Assembly: GCF_014695375.1 (NCBI RefSeq)
Contig: NZ_JACJOG010000048.1
Location: forward strand, 62,001 to 126,000
From: Coleofasciculus sp. FACHB-T130
GTDB lineage: Bacteria > Cyanobacteriota > Cyanobacteriia > Cyanobacteriales > FACHB-T130
Reading direction: 5' to 3'
Length of the DNA: 64,000 nucleotides
Part shown: positions 26,285 through 34,807 of the stretch, piece by piece
Position numbering within the stretch: position 1 is the stretch's first letter
Layout: each line of letters opens with the position of its first letter
The notes under the pieces: model-generated
What the model saw: only the letters and a program-made list of their open reading frames with translations
Database searches by the model: none
Told to the model about the DNA's origin: nothing
Made by a program: the position numbers and the translations under genes

Positions 26285-26666
26285 AATTATTTTTTAATAT
26301 TTACTGACTCTAATCCGATTATCAGGAATTGGTAAGATAATAGGTGAAAATTGTTTTTGACGTATAAATTTAATAGATTATTAAGTATTCTTTGATTTCA
26401 ATGAACTAAACTAAAAAATAATTTATTTTTCCTAAGCGTGAGCTTTTTCTCGACTCAGTGAAAATTTTGCCGCCGGGTTTTATTCACATAATAATCTCCG
26501 CTTTATTGTAAGTGTCCACTCACCCAGAATTCTGATATCTAGCCATTAATCTAGCACTCCAAACCTAAATTAATTCTAAAATCTTCTTTTAATGAATTAA
26601 TGTAAAGATATCAGCAGATTGACTGCAACCTTATCACCTCGACAATAGCGGCAAGGAAAAGCTAGC
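26285..26666. other. 380-base AT-rich spacer between divergent genes
   Basis: This region should hold the promoters of the TPR gene and the DUF1517 gene. No open frame or RNA gene was seen; no particular promoter could be assigned with confidence. Confidence 0.4.
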
Positions 26667-27962
26667 GTGGAGGAGAAGAATGGAACTGCGAAAATGCTAC
26701 GAAACGTAAAACTTCAGTTGCTTTGGGCTACAGTCCTGAGTTTCACGGTAGTCAACAGTGTGAATATTCATCTGCCCATTGGCAATCAAGAAACCGGGCT
26801 GAAGATTGGCAATGAAGCCGAGGCTAGAAGTAGTGGTGGACGAAGCGGTGGCGGCTCTTTTCGCTCTTCACCGTCGCGTTCTAGTTCCAGTCCCAGTCGC
26901 TCCAGTAGCGGTAGTAGCTCCTCTCCCAGATACTCTACACCGTCGCAGTCGAGCGGGGGCAATACAGGTGGACGAGCAGGCGGCGGCTCTTTTCAAAGAA
27001 CCACTCCCCTACCGTCCTCAGTGAGAACTCAACCGACGCGTCCGAACTCGTCTTGGAATGAACCTTACTATAGACAACCGGGAAGCACTGTCATCGTGCC
27101 GGTTCCTGTTGCACCGCCGCCCGTCTATACCTATCCCAACACCGTTCCGCCGAATTATTATCCCAATAACGTTCCTGCGAATCAATCAACTTACCCTCAA
27201 ACTGCGCCGGGAACGGCAAATTCTGTTCCTGCTCAAGTACCAACCAATTCTGGCTATTCTTCCACCGCTAGTAACTCATCGAGTGACTTTCCTTGGCTTT
27301 TCTTATTGATGTTGTTGGCAGTTGGGAGTATTGGGCTTTGGGCTTATTTTATCTTTTTGAAGAAGAAGGGTGGGAGTGCGGCTCATGAGCTAGAGAATGA
27401 TACGGTTACGGTCAGCAAGATACAGGTGGCGTTGCTGGCTCAAGCTCGAAGCATACAATCTCAGCTGACGGAACTGAGCCTGAATGTAGATACAGATACT
27501 TCTGAAGGGTTGATGCAGCTACTACAAGAATCAGCTTTAGCGTTATTGCGCTCGCCCGAAAATTGGACTCATGTTCTAGCGAGTTCGCAGACGGTGAAAA
27601 GTCGAGAGGACGCCGAGGCAATTTTCAACCAAGTTTCTATACAAGAACGCAGCAAATTTAGTGCGGAAACCCTTACAAATGTGGGTGGTAGAGTCAGACA
27701 ACAAAAACCCGCGATGCCTGACTTGGATGATGGCCCAGCAGCTTATATTGTGGTCACGTTGCTCGTCGGAACAGCGGATGACAAGCCGTTATTTGAAGAA
27801 ATTCGCACCGCTGAAGCTTTGAAGTCAGCTTTAGAGAAAGTAGCGTCCATCTCCCCTGACTACCTGATGGTGTTTGAACTGCTATGGAGTCCCCAAGCGG
27901 AAACCGATAGCCTTACCTACGATGAGCTATTAACTGAATACACGGAGATGGCACAGATATAG
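26667..27962 (+). CDS. DUF1517 family membrane protein
   Basis: Up to 431 residues. A hydrophobic N-terminus is followed by a Ser/Gly/Arg-rich segment (about 50-115, SGGRSGGGSFRSSPSRS), a Pro/Tyr/Asn-rich stretch, a membrane helix (about 211-231, FPWLFLLMLLAVGSIGLWAYFIF) and a C-terminal DUF1517 domain (about 240-430, LENDTVTVSKIQVALLAQA to LLWSPQAETDSLTYDEL). The family occurs in cyanobacteria and plastids; a plant member has been linked to acclimation to fluctuating light. GTG 26667 is preceded by AAGGA at nine bases; ATG 26694 is an alternative. The C-terminal domain is paralogous to the tail of the TrmD fusion. Confidence 0.88.
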   Translation: MEEKNGTAKMLRNVKLQLLWATVLSFTVVNSVNIHLPIGNQETGLKIGNEAEARSSGGRSGGGSFRSSPSRSSSSPSRSSSGSSSSPRYSTPSQSSGGNTGGRAGGGSFQRTTPLPSSVRTQPTRPNSSWNEPYYRQPGSTVIVPVPVAPPPVYTYPNTVPPNYYPNNVPANQSTYPQTAPGTANSVPAQVPTNSGYSSTASNSSSDFPWLFLLMLLAVGSIGLWAYFIFLKKKGGSAAHELENDTVTVSKIQVALLAQARSIQSQLTELSLNVDTDTSEGLMQLLQESALALLRSPENWTHVLASSQTVKSREDAEAIFNQVSIQERSKFSAETLTNVGGRVRQQKPAMPDLDDGPAAYIVVTLLVGTADDKPLFEEIRTAEALKSALEKVASISPDYLMVFELLWSPQAETDSLTYDELLTEYTEMAQI

Positions 27963-28024
27963 CCGCAGCGTTTAGTCCTACCGCTTGCAAAAGTCCTTCA
28001 ATGCCCTCAGACTGTAAGTTTGGG

Positions 28025-28108
28025 GCTATACAAACAAAGCCTGCCGACCCAGGCTTCAAGCCGAAATAATTTTATAGTCTCGCGTTGCGCGGACTTCGTT
28101 TGTGTAGC
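28025..28108. repeat. Imperfect inverted repeat, dispersed element
   Basis: GCTATACAAACAAAG (28025-28039) and ACTTCGTTTGTGTAGC (28093-28108) are near-complementary ends of an element of about 84 bases. Related sequence occurs at 10062-10080 and 55728-55744. Confidence 0.55.
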
Positions 28109-28166
28109 TGCGGCTTCGAGTCGCCAAGCCAAGTATTGTTGTTGAAATTTTGCTGAAAACGGATAA

Positions 28167-28652
28167 ATGGCTAAGATTCGCATCGGAAACGGTTACGATA
28201 TTCACCGCTTAGTTACTGGGCGTCCTTTAATTCTGGGAGGAGTGAAGATTGAGCATGAATTAGGATTGCTGGGGCACAGCGATGCCGATGTGCTGACTCA
28301 TGCGATTATGGATGCGATGCTCGGTGCCCTGAGTTTAGGCGATATTGGTCATTATTTTCCCCCGACAGATCCCCAGTGGGCAGGGGCTGATAGTCTGGAA
28401 CTGCTCAAGCAGGTGCATCAGCTAATTCGGGAACGAGGTTGGCAAATTGAGAATATTGACTCAGTAGTTGTGGCGGAACGTCCGAAACTGAAGCCGCATA
28501 TTGATAAGATGCGCGATCGCTTATCCGATGTCCTAGAATTAAAACCCGATCAAGTAGGCATCAAAGCCACTACAAATGAAAAGTTAGACTCAGTTGGGCG
28601 CGAAGAGGGAATCGCAGCTTATGCTGTAGCCTTACTGGTAGCTTCTGATTAA
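28167..28652 (+). CDS. ispF: 2-C-methyl-D-erythritol 2,4-cyclodiphosphate synthase
   Basis: IspF cyclises CDP-methylerythritol 2-phosphate, releasing CMP, in the MEP pathway to isoprenoids. The 161 residues show the metal site GYDIHRL (Asp11, His13), [17 protein letters not shown] (third ligand His), [10 protein letters not shown] and the C-terminal [22 protein letters not shown]. Length and motifs are standard. It is not fused to or next to ispD here. Confidence 0.97.
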   Translation: MAKIRIGNGYDIHRLVTGRPLILGGVKIEHELGLLGHSDADVLTHAIMDAMLGALSLGDIGHYFPPTDPQWAGADSLELLKQVHQLIRERGWQIENIDSVVVAERPKLKPHIDKMRDRLSDVLELKPDQVGIKATTNEKLDSVGREEGIAAYAVALLVASD

Positions 28653-28756
28653 CTTGGCTCAAAGCTATCGAGTCAAAAGGTTGAAAATGTCTAGGATAGG
28701 AATGAACGAGAAACGGATAAGACAGAGACTCTCAACACGCTGGGAGCATTAAGGCA

Positions 28757-29251
28757 ATGGAAGCTGGAAGATTTGAACTTGCTCAGGGCGATCGCTCTTT
28801 GCATTATCGTCCTGATATTATTGTCCGCAGTCGTGAAGGGCAAACCGTTCTATTAGTTGAAGTCAAAGCTACTCAACCCCAAAGTAGTAAAGCTAATCTA
28901 TCGGCGCTTGCACAACTCAAATCTCAGTTGCAAGCTGCAAACGTGAAAATTCCCTTCGCTATGCTGGCTGATATTGAAAACATCGAGATTTTTCAATGGG
29001 ACGGTGCTAATTTATCGGAACCCATTAGCGAACTGAAAACGGCAGCCATACTTAATCATTACGACCCCGAATTTAGCAGCAAACGGATCTTTGAGCGATA
29101 CTTGGCGACGCTCGTGCAAGCTTGGGTGCGCGACTTAGCTTATCACTGGAAATCGGAAAAGCCGCCAGCATCAGAGGAATTGGCAGATATCGGTTTGTTG
29201 CAGGCGCTGGAAGATGCAGAGACTTACTTTGAAGGTGGCGCTTCTTGGTGA
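28757..29251 (+). CDS. PD-(D/E)XK nuclease-like protein, partner of the PIN gene
   Basis: The 164-residue protein starts with a region matching the type I restriction R-subunit N-terminal fold: YRPDIIVRS....TVLLVEVKAT places Asp20, Glu35 and Lys37 as in a PD-(D/E)XK core. A strand-helix pattern follows (IPFAMLADIENIEIFQWDG), then a helical tail. It may be a nuclease or a nuclease-derived binding domain; no helicase or methylase is nearby. Its stop codon overlaps the start of the PIN-domain gene (GTGA), so the two are translationally coupled. ATG 28757 follows an AAGG at short spacing. Confidence 0.7.
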   Translation: MEAGRFELAQGDRSLHYRPDIIVRSREGQTVLLVEVKATQPQSSKANLSALAQLKSQLQAANVKIPFAMLADIENIEIFQWDGANLSEPISELKTAAILNHYDPEFSSKRIFERYLATLVQAWVRDLAYHWKSEKPPASEELADIGLLQALEDAETYFEGGASW

Positions 29252-29847
29252 TACTTTACGTTGAGACTAATTTCCTGATGAGCATTGCCACAGGACGCGA
29301 CTCCCAAGCGAATACTTTGCTAGAGAATCCGACCGCATCAGTCCAGATAGCGATACCAAGCATTTGCTGTATGGAAGCTCTCTCTGCATTAGAGGATGAA
29401 GTAAAGCGCCGCAATCGTTTTATGAATGAACTGAATATTCAAATCAGCCAGTTACGACGAGATGTCACCTCATCCCACGCCCAGTCTCTCCTTTCACATT
29501 TAGAACAGTCGCTGATTGAGAATGAGGCGCTACTAAACGATGTCGAAACTCGTCTTTTCCAAGCCCTCGATCGTCTCAACACCAAGGCAGAGATAATTCC
29601 CTTAACTGGCGATATGCTTCAGGCAAGCTTAGATACACGTTTTATCAACAAAGACCCAACGGATAACTTGATTTTGCACTGCATTCTTAATCATGCACGG
29701 CTGCATACCACAGATAGGAAAGTGTTCCTCAGCGCCAATGTTAAAGAATTTAATCCGCCGGAAGTTCAAGCCGCTTTGCGTGATGCTGGCGCGGATAAAT
29801 ATTTTAGCCGCACACAGGATTTCCTCGGTTGGTTAGAGTCTCAGTAA
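29248..29847 (+). CDS. PIN-domain protein
   Basis: From GTG 29248, which overlaps the previous stop codon, the protein has 199 residues. PIN-type features: an N-terminal strand with an acidic residue (LYVETNFLM, Glu6 where Asp is usual), Glu43 in CCMEALSAL, and DPTDNLILHCILNHAR near residue 134, followed by a strand and helix (FLSANVKEFN). A helical insertion (about 50-115, coiled-coil-like) makes it longer than VapC toxins of about 130 residues. PIN proteins are Mg-dependent RNases. The partner is not a known antitoxin type, so this is not a standard VapBC pair. Confidence 0.75.
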   Translation: MILYVETNFLMSIATGRDSQANTLLENPTASVQIAIPSICCMEALSALEDEVKRRNRFMNELNIQISQLRRDVTSSHAQSLLSHLEQSLIENEALLNDVETRLFQALDRLNTKAEIIPLTGDMLQASLDTRFINKDPTDNLILHCILNHARLHTTDRKVFLSANVKEFNPPEVQAALRDAGADKYFSRTQDFLGWLESQ

Positions 29848-29878
29848 GTTTTAATTAATACTCGTACAGACAATCATT

Positions 29879-31678
29879 ATGAAATTATCTGCTACTATTC
29901 CCCTAATCTGGCGTCGTTTGTTCGCTGTCATGCTGGCGATGATAAGCGCGATCGCGCTCCATAGCTGTAGCCTGAATCAATTCAATACAAAAGCCGCTCA
30001 GGTGCCGCAGTTGGTGGACAGTATTCTGCAAGATCCCAAAACTTTTAACTATGTTCTAAGTCAAGAATCACCCAACGTTTTTAGCTTAATTTACGAAGGG
30101 TTAATTACTGAAAACGGCAATGGTGAACTTGAACCCGCCTTAGCTGAATCTTGGGAAGTCGCCCCAGACAAAAAGCGAATTGTTTTTACCATGCGGGAGG
30201 GCTTGAAATGGTCTGATGGTCAACCACTGACCGTTGATGATGTCATCTTTACTTACAATGAACTCTATTTCAACGAAAAAATTCCTACTGATATTAGAGA
30301 CATTCTAAAGATTGGCAAAGATCGCCTGCTGCCCACTGTCCGTAAACTTGATGAACGACGGGTTGAATTTACAGTTCCAGAACCTTTTGCCCCGTTTTTG
30401 CGCTACACCGGACTTGCAATTTTACCTGCTCATGCGCTGCGAGAATCCATTGTCACTACAGATTCAGATGGAAAACCCAAGTTTCTGTCTAGCTGGGGAA
30501 TCGACACCGATCCCAAAAAAATTATTGTCAATGGAATGTATCAGCTAGAAAACTATCAAACTAGCGAGCGGGTGACATTTCGACGAAATCCCTATTACTG
30601 GCGCAAGGATACTCAGGGTAATCAACAGCCATACATCGATCGTATTGTCTGGCAAATTGTCGAAAATACCGACACATCTTTTATCCAATATCGTTCTGGC
30701 GGTTTAGATACTCTGGGGATCGCGCCGGAATATTATTCTCTCCTTAAGCAAGAAGAAAATCGGGGAAAATTTAAAATTTACACGGGTGGCCCAGAACTCA
30801 GCACGACTTTTTTGGTTTTCAATTTAAATAAAGCCAAAAATTCTCAAAATCAGCCCCTCGTAGACCCAATTAAGTCTCGCTGGTTCAATAAGCTTGAGTT
30901 TCGCCAAGCGGTTGCTCACGCCATCGACCGTCAGAAAATGCTGAACAATCTCTATCGAGGGCTGGGAGAACCGCAAAACTCACCGATTTATAAGCAAAGT
31001 CCTTACTATTTATCCCCAGAGCAAGGTCTCAAAGTCTACGACTATAATCCAGAAAAGGCGAAAGAATTGCTGCGAAAAGCTGGATTTAAATATAACCCAC
31101 AGGGTCAACTTTTCGATGCAGATGGCAATCGAGTTCGTTTTAGTATGCTGACCAATTCAGGGAATAAGCTGCGGGAGGCTATCGGTGCTCAGATTAAAGA
31201 AGACCTTGGCGCAGTTGGGATTCAGGTAGACTTTAATGCGATTAACTTCAATACGTTGATTGAAAAAGTTTATACCCAACGGAAATGGGATAGCTATATT
31301 GGCAAAATTGGCGGTGGCGGCATTGAGCCAAATGGTGGGGCAAACACTTGGACAACTAAAGGGGGTTTACACACTTTTAACCTAGGACCGCAAGCTGGAG
31401 AACCTCCGCTGAAGGGTTGGGAGGTTGATGACTGGGAATTGGCAATCGAAAACCTTTACATTAAAGGTGCCAGCGAACTTGATGAAAGTAAGCGGCGAGA
31501 AATATATGTCGAAAGCCAACGCATTACCCAGGAAAATTTACCCTTTATTTATCTGGTAAATCCGCTTTCAATGGAGGCAGTGCGCGATCGCGTTCAGGGC
31601 GTTAAATTCTCTGCCCTTGGTGGAGCCTTCTGGAATCTTTATGAACTCAAAGTCGCAGAAAACAAAAACATTCCGTAA
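29879..31678 (+). CDS. ABC transporter substrate-binding lipoprotein (family 5, oligopeptide type)
   Basis: The 599-residue protein has a signal peptide with lipobox-like LHSC (Cys30) and the full SBP_bac_5 fold: AESWEVAPDKKRIVFTMREGLKWSDGQPLTVDDVIFTY, RRNPYYWRKD, and FRQAVAHAIDRQKMLNN. Such proteins capture oligopeptides, nickel chelates or sugars in the periplasm for an ABC importer. No permease or ATPase gene is adjacent, so it must work with a transporter encoded elsewhere. A close paralogue follows immediately. Confidence 0.9.
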   Translation: MKLSATIPLIWRRLFAVMLAMISAIALHSCSLNQFNTKAAQVPQLVDSILQDPKTFNYVLSQESPNVFSLIYEGLITENGNGELEPALAESWEVAPDKKRIVFTMREGLKWSDGQPLTVDDVIFTYNELYFNEKIPTDIRDILKIGKDRLLPTVRKLDERRVEFTVPEPFAPFLRYTGLAILPAHALRESIVTTDSDGKPKFLSSWGIDTDPKKIIVNGMYQLENYQTSERVTFRRNPYYWRKDTQGNQQPYIDRIVWQIVENTDTSFIQYRSGGLDTLGIAPEYYSLLKQEENRGKFKIYTGGPELSTTFLVFNLNKAKNSQNQPLVDPIKSRWFNKLEFRQAVAHAIDRQKMLNNLYRGLGEPQNSPIYKQSPYYLSPEQGLKVYDYNPEKAKELLRKAGFKYNPQGQLFDADGNRVRFSMLTNSGNKLREAIGAQIKEDLGAVGIQVDFNAINFNTLIEKVYTQRKWDSYIGKIGGGGIEPNGGANTWTTKGGLHTFNLGPQAGEPPLKGWEVDDWELAIENLYIKGASELDESKRREIYVESQRITQENLPFIYLVNPLSMEAVRDRVQGVKFSALGGAFWNLYELKVAENKNIP

Positions 31679-33509
31679 ACAAGGCAAAAAACAATTAGGT
31701 AAAGGGAAGGAAAAGAGTAATTTCCTGCTTCCTCTTTTTCTATCTTTTTACTTTTTGCTTTTTCCTTTTGCTTTATTCGGCTGTCACCCGACTTTACTCA
31801 AAACGCAGGCATCTGAGAAAGTATCCCAGTTGGTGACAGCTACATTAAGCGATCCCAAAACTTTTAATTGGGTACTTAATCAAGAATTTCCCCATGTTTT
31901 TCTATTCACTTACGAAGGATTAACGTCTGAAAATAGCGTTACGGGTGAAATTGAGCCTGCATTAGCTGAATCTTGGGAAATATCAGAGGATAAACGGCGA
32001 ATCGTTTTTACCCTCCGAGAAGGATTGAAATGGTCGGATGGTCAGCCACTGACAGCGGATGATGTTGTCTTCACGTATGAAGATGTGGTTCTTAATAAAG
32101 AGATTCTTACCGATGCCAGAGATAGCCTAAAAATTGGCACATCTGGTGCTTTTCCGCAAGTCAGAAAGCTAGATGCACGGCGGGTTGAATTTATTCTGCC
32201 AGAACCGTTTGCTCCTTTTTTGCGAACTACAACTGGCTCAAAAAACGATGCGATCGTGATTTTGCCAAAACACGCCCTTGAGGACGCGGTAAAGTCGAAA
32301 AACTCAGAGGGAAAACCCAGGTTGATGTCTATCTGGGGAGTGGATACCAATCCAGCGGAAATAATTGTTAATGGCCCTTATAAAATAGAAAGTTACACCA
32401 CTAGCGAACGGGTCGTATTTCGGCGTAACCCGTATTACTGGCGACGAGATGTACAAGGCAATCAGTTGCCTTACATCGATCGGATCGTGTGGCAAATTAC
32501 GGAAAATATGGATACTCAGCTGCTTCAGTTCCGCTCTAATGGTTTAGATACGACTGACGGGTGGGGGCGATTGCGTCCAGAAGATTTTCCACTTTTAAAG
32601 CAAGAAGAAAAGCGCGGAAAATTTACAGTTTATACAGGTGGACCGCGATCGGGCACGACTTTTATTTCTTTTAATCTAAATAAAGGACGCCGGAACGGAC
32701 GCCCTTTGATCGATCCAGTTAAATCTCGCTGGTTCAATAATCTATCATTCAGACAAGCGGTTGCTTATGCCATCGATCGGCAAGCGATGATTAACAACAC
32801 TTTGCGCGGTCTGGGTGAAATGCAAAATTCACCAATTTCTGTACAAAGCTCTTACTATATAACTTCGGCAGAAGGTCTGAAAGTATACGAATATAATCCC
32901 GAAAAATCTAAGAAATTACTATTAAGCGCAGGGTTTAAATATAATAATCAAGGTCAGTTGTTAGACGCTGATGGAAATCGGGTGCAGTTTACATTAATAA
33001 CGAATGCTGAAAATCAAACCCGCGTGTCACTGGGAGCGCAAATTAAGCAAAGTTTGAGCAAAATTGGCATTCAAGTAGATTTTACCCCAATTGCCTTCAA
33101 CACGCTTGTAGATAAACTCGCAAACACTTTAGATTGGGAATGTTATTTGCTCGGCTTTACCGGGGGCATTGAACCCCATAATGGTGCGAATGTCTGGTTG
33201 CCAGATGGCGGATTACACAGCTTCAATCAGGATGCCGTATCGGGGTCAAAGCCGATTCAGGGTCGAGAGGTGGCTGCTTGGGAGGCGGAAATTGGGCATC
33301 TGTACATTAAAGCTGCCCAAGAATTGGATGAGATCAAGCGCAAAGCTATCTATGCCGAAACGCAGCGGATTACGCAGGAATATTTGCCGATGATTTATCT
33401 AGTCAACCCGCTGTCAATGTCAGCCGTGCGCGATCGCGTTACCGGCATCAAATACTCTTCTCTCGGCGGTGCCCTCTGGAATGTTTATGAGCTGAAAGTA
33501 ACCGATTAA
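31641..33509 (+). CDS. Second ABC substrate-binding lipoprotein (family 5), tandem paralogue
   Basis: From ATG 31641 the protein has 622 residues and overlaps the end of the preceding paralogue by 38 bases in another frame. The signal region is long: about 26 basic residues, then a Phe/Leu-rich core and lipobox LFGC (Cys48). The core is encoded by TTTTT(A/G/C)C heptamers (31745-31765). The mature part matches the neighbour across its length (AESWEISEDKRRIVFTLREGLKWSDGQPLTADDVVFTYE, RRNPYYWRRD, FRQAVAYAIDRQAMINN), so this is a tandem duplication. No later in-frame ATG offers a more normal signal. Confidence 0.87.
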   Translation: MNSKSQKTKTFRKQGKKQLGKGKEKSNFLLPLFLSFYFLLFPFALFGCHPTLLKTQASEKVSQLVTATLSDPKTFNWVLNQEFPHVFLFTYEGLTSENSVTGEIEPALAESWEISEDKRRIVFTLREGLKWSDGQPLTADDVVFTYEDVVLNKEILTDARDSLKIGTSGAFPQVRKLDARRVEFILPEPFAPFLRTTTGSKNDAIVILPKHALEDAVKSKNSEGKPRLMSIWGVDTNPAEIIVNGPYKIESYTTSERVVFRRNPYYWRRDVQGNQLPYIDRIVWQITENMDTQLLQFRSNGLDTTDGWGRLRPEDFPLLKQEEKRGKFTVYTGGPRSGTTFISFNLNKGRRNGRPLIDPVKSRWFNNLSFRQAVAYAIDRQAMINNTLRGLGEMQNSPISVQSSYYITSAEGLKVYEYNPEKSKKLLLSAGFKYNNQGQLLDADGNRVQFTLITNAENQTRVSLGAQIKQSLSKIGIQVDFTPIAFNTLVDKLANTLDWECYLLGFTGGIEPHNGANVWLPDGGLHSFNQDAVSGSKPIQGREVAAWEAEIGHLYIKAAQELDEIKRKAIYAETQRITQEYLPMIYLVNPLSMSAVRDRVTGIKYSSLGGALWNVYELKVTD

Positions 33510-33567
33510 CGGCAAAATTTACATCGCCAATTCTTGTTTTTGCATTTTCTATCCTTAATTTAAAGTC

Positions 33568-34350
33568 GTGACTCAACCTGAAGCTTTGCAATCCTTATTA
33601 GCAGCGGTTGCCGCTGGTGACGTTAGCCCAGAAGCGGCGTTAGAAAAACTCAAGCATTTTGCCTTTGAACCCGTGGGCGATTTTGCCAAAATTGACCATC
33701 ACCGCACCTTGCGAACGGGTTTTCCAGAGGTGATTTGGGGGCCAGGAAAAACACCCGAACAGATTGCGGGGATTATGGAGGCGATGCGATCGCGCAACCC
33801 TGTCGTCATGGCAACGCGGATTGAACCGGCAGTCTATGCCCAGTTGCAGGAAAAAGTGGCAGGTCTCCAATATTACGCTTCGGCGCGAATCTGTGCCATT
33901 TCTCCTGCCACTCTAGAACCCCAGTATTCGGGCACAATTGCCATCCTCTGTGCCGGTACTGCCGATTTATCCGTCGCTGAGGAAGCAGCGGTTACAGCAG
34001 AACTTTGTGGCTTCCAGGTGCAGCGCCTCTGGGATGTCGGCGTCGCGGGTATCCACCGCCTGTTAAGTAACCGTCACGTCATTGAATCGGCGAATGTGCT
34101 AATCGTCGTTGCCGGGATGGAAGGTGCTTTACCCAGCGTCGTCGCTGGTTTGGCTGATTGTCCCGTGATTGCAGTTCCCACCAGTGTCGGCTATGGTGCG
34201 AGTTTCGGCGGACTTGCGCCACTCCTGACAATGCTAAACTCTTGTGCAGCAGGGGTGGGCGTAGTGAATATTGATAATGGCTTCGGTGCGGCTATCTTAG
34301 CTGGACAAATTTTGAGAACGGCGCACAAACTGAAATCATCTGAGCAGTAG
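33568..34350 (+). CDS. larB: LarB, pyridinium-3,5-biscarboxylic acid mononucleotide synthase
   Basis: LarB carboxylates nicotinic acid adenine dinucleotide and splits it in the first step of the nickel-pincer cofactor pathway. The 260 residues include a PurE-like domain: ISPATLEPQYSGTIAILCAGTADLSVAEEAAVTAEL, DVGVAGIHRLL, VVAGMEGALPSVVAGL and PTSVGYGASFGGLAPLLTMLNSCA, all typical. GTG start. larC and larE are not in the window. Many cyanobacteria carry larB-like genes; the target enzyme in them is uncertain. Confidence 0.92.
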   Translation: MTQPEALQSLLAAVAAGDVSPEAALEKLKHFAFEPVGDFAKIDHHRTLRTGFPEVIWGPGKTPEQIAGIMEAMRSRNPVVMATRIEPAVYAQLQEKVAGLQYYASARICAISPATLEPQYSGTIAILCAGTADLSVAEEAAVTAELCGFQVQRLWDVGVAGIHRLLSNRHVIESANVLIVVAGMEGALPSVVAGLADCPVIAVPTSVGYGASFGGLAPLLTMLNSCAAGVGVVNIDNGFGAAILAGQILRTAHKLKSSEQ

Positions 34351-34359
34351 ATTGGTACT

Positions 34360-34380
34360 GCCCGCTCATGCTATGCGGGC
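34360..34380. terminator. GC-rich hairpin after larB
   Basis: GCCCGC (34360-34365) pairs with GCGGGC (34375-34380) across nine bases, starting 10 bases after the larB stop codon. No T-run follows. Confidence 0.45.
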
Positions 34381-34451
34381 GAGCAAATCACTTATATGCT
34401 GTTTAATGATGGAGAGATTTTGATGATATTTTTACCCATCAGCGAAACCCG

Positions 34452-34670
34452 ATGCCTACCTCCAAGACAGAATCAAAGCAACTTCTAGAACGCTTAATTT
34501 TTGAAGATGAACGTCCTAAAGATTGGGTACAAGATGTTTGGGGATTGAGTCCCACTTTGGGAGAAAGTGCTGCAAAATTGTTAGAAGTTTTTGAAGCGTT
34601 GATTGAGTGCTGTCCTGAAGAGAAGTTAGAAAATTTATTGCAAACTTTGTATCAGGATTCGCTTGAGTAA
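34452..34670 (+). CDS. Small acidic hypothetical protein (72 aa)
   Basis: The protein is helical and acidic, with blocks LLERLIFEDERPKDWVQDVWGLSPTLGES and FEALIECCPEEKLENLLQTLYQD. I do not recognise the family. ATG start, sequence composition and the ordered helices support a real gene. It lies downstream of larB across about 100 bases and is convergent with the HdeD-like gene. Confidence 0.6.
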   Translation: MPTSKTESKQLLERLIFEDERPKDWVQDVWGLSPTLGESAAKLLEVFEALIECCPEEKLENLLQTLYQDSLE

Positions 34671-34711
34671 TTATTTTAATTAAGGACGCGATCGCACTTT
34701 TCCTGAGATAA

Positions 34712-34740
34712 AAGCGATCGCCATCAGGATGCGATCGCTT
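34712..34740. terminator. Hairpin made of two HIP1 sites
   Basis: AAGCGATCGC (34712-34721) and GCGATCGCTT (34731-34740) form a perfect 10-base stem with a 9-base loop between convergent genes. A third GCGATCGC lies at about 34688. Confidence 0.55.
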
Positions 34741-34807
34741 CTAGGGAACTTGCGGGCAATTTGCTTAAGAGATTACCCGCCTTACACCAGACCACAGCGC
34801 TTGAAAC

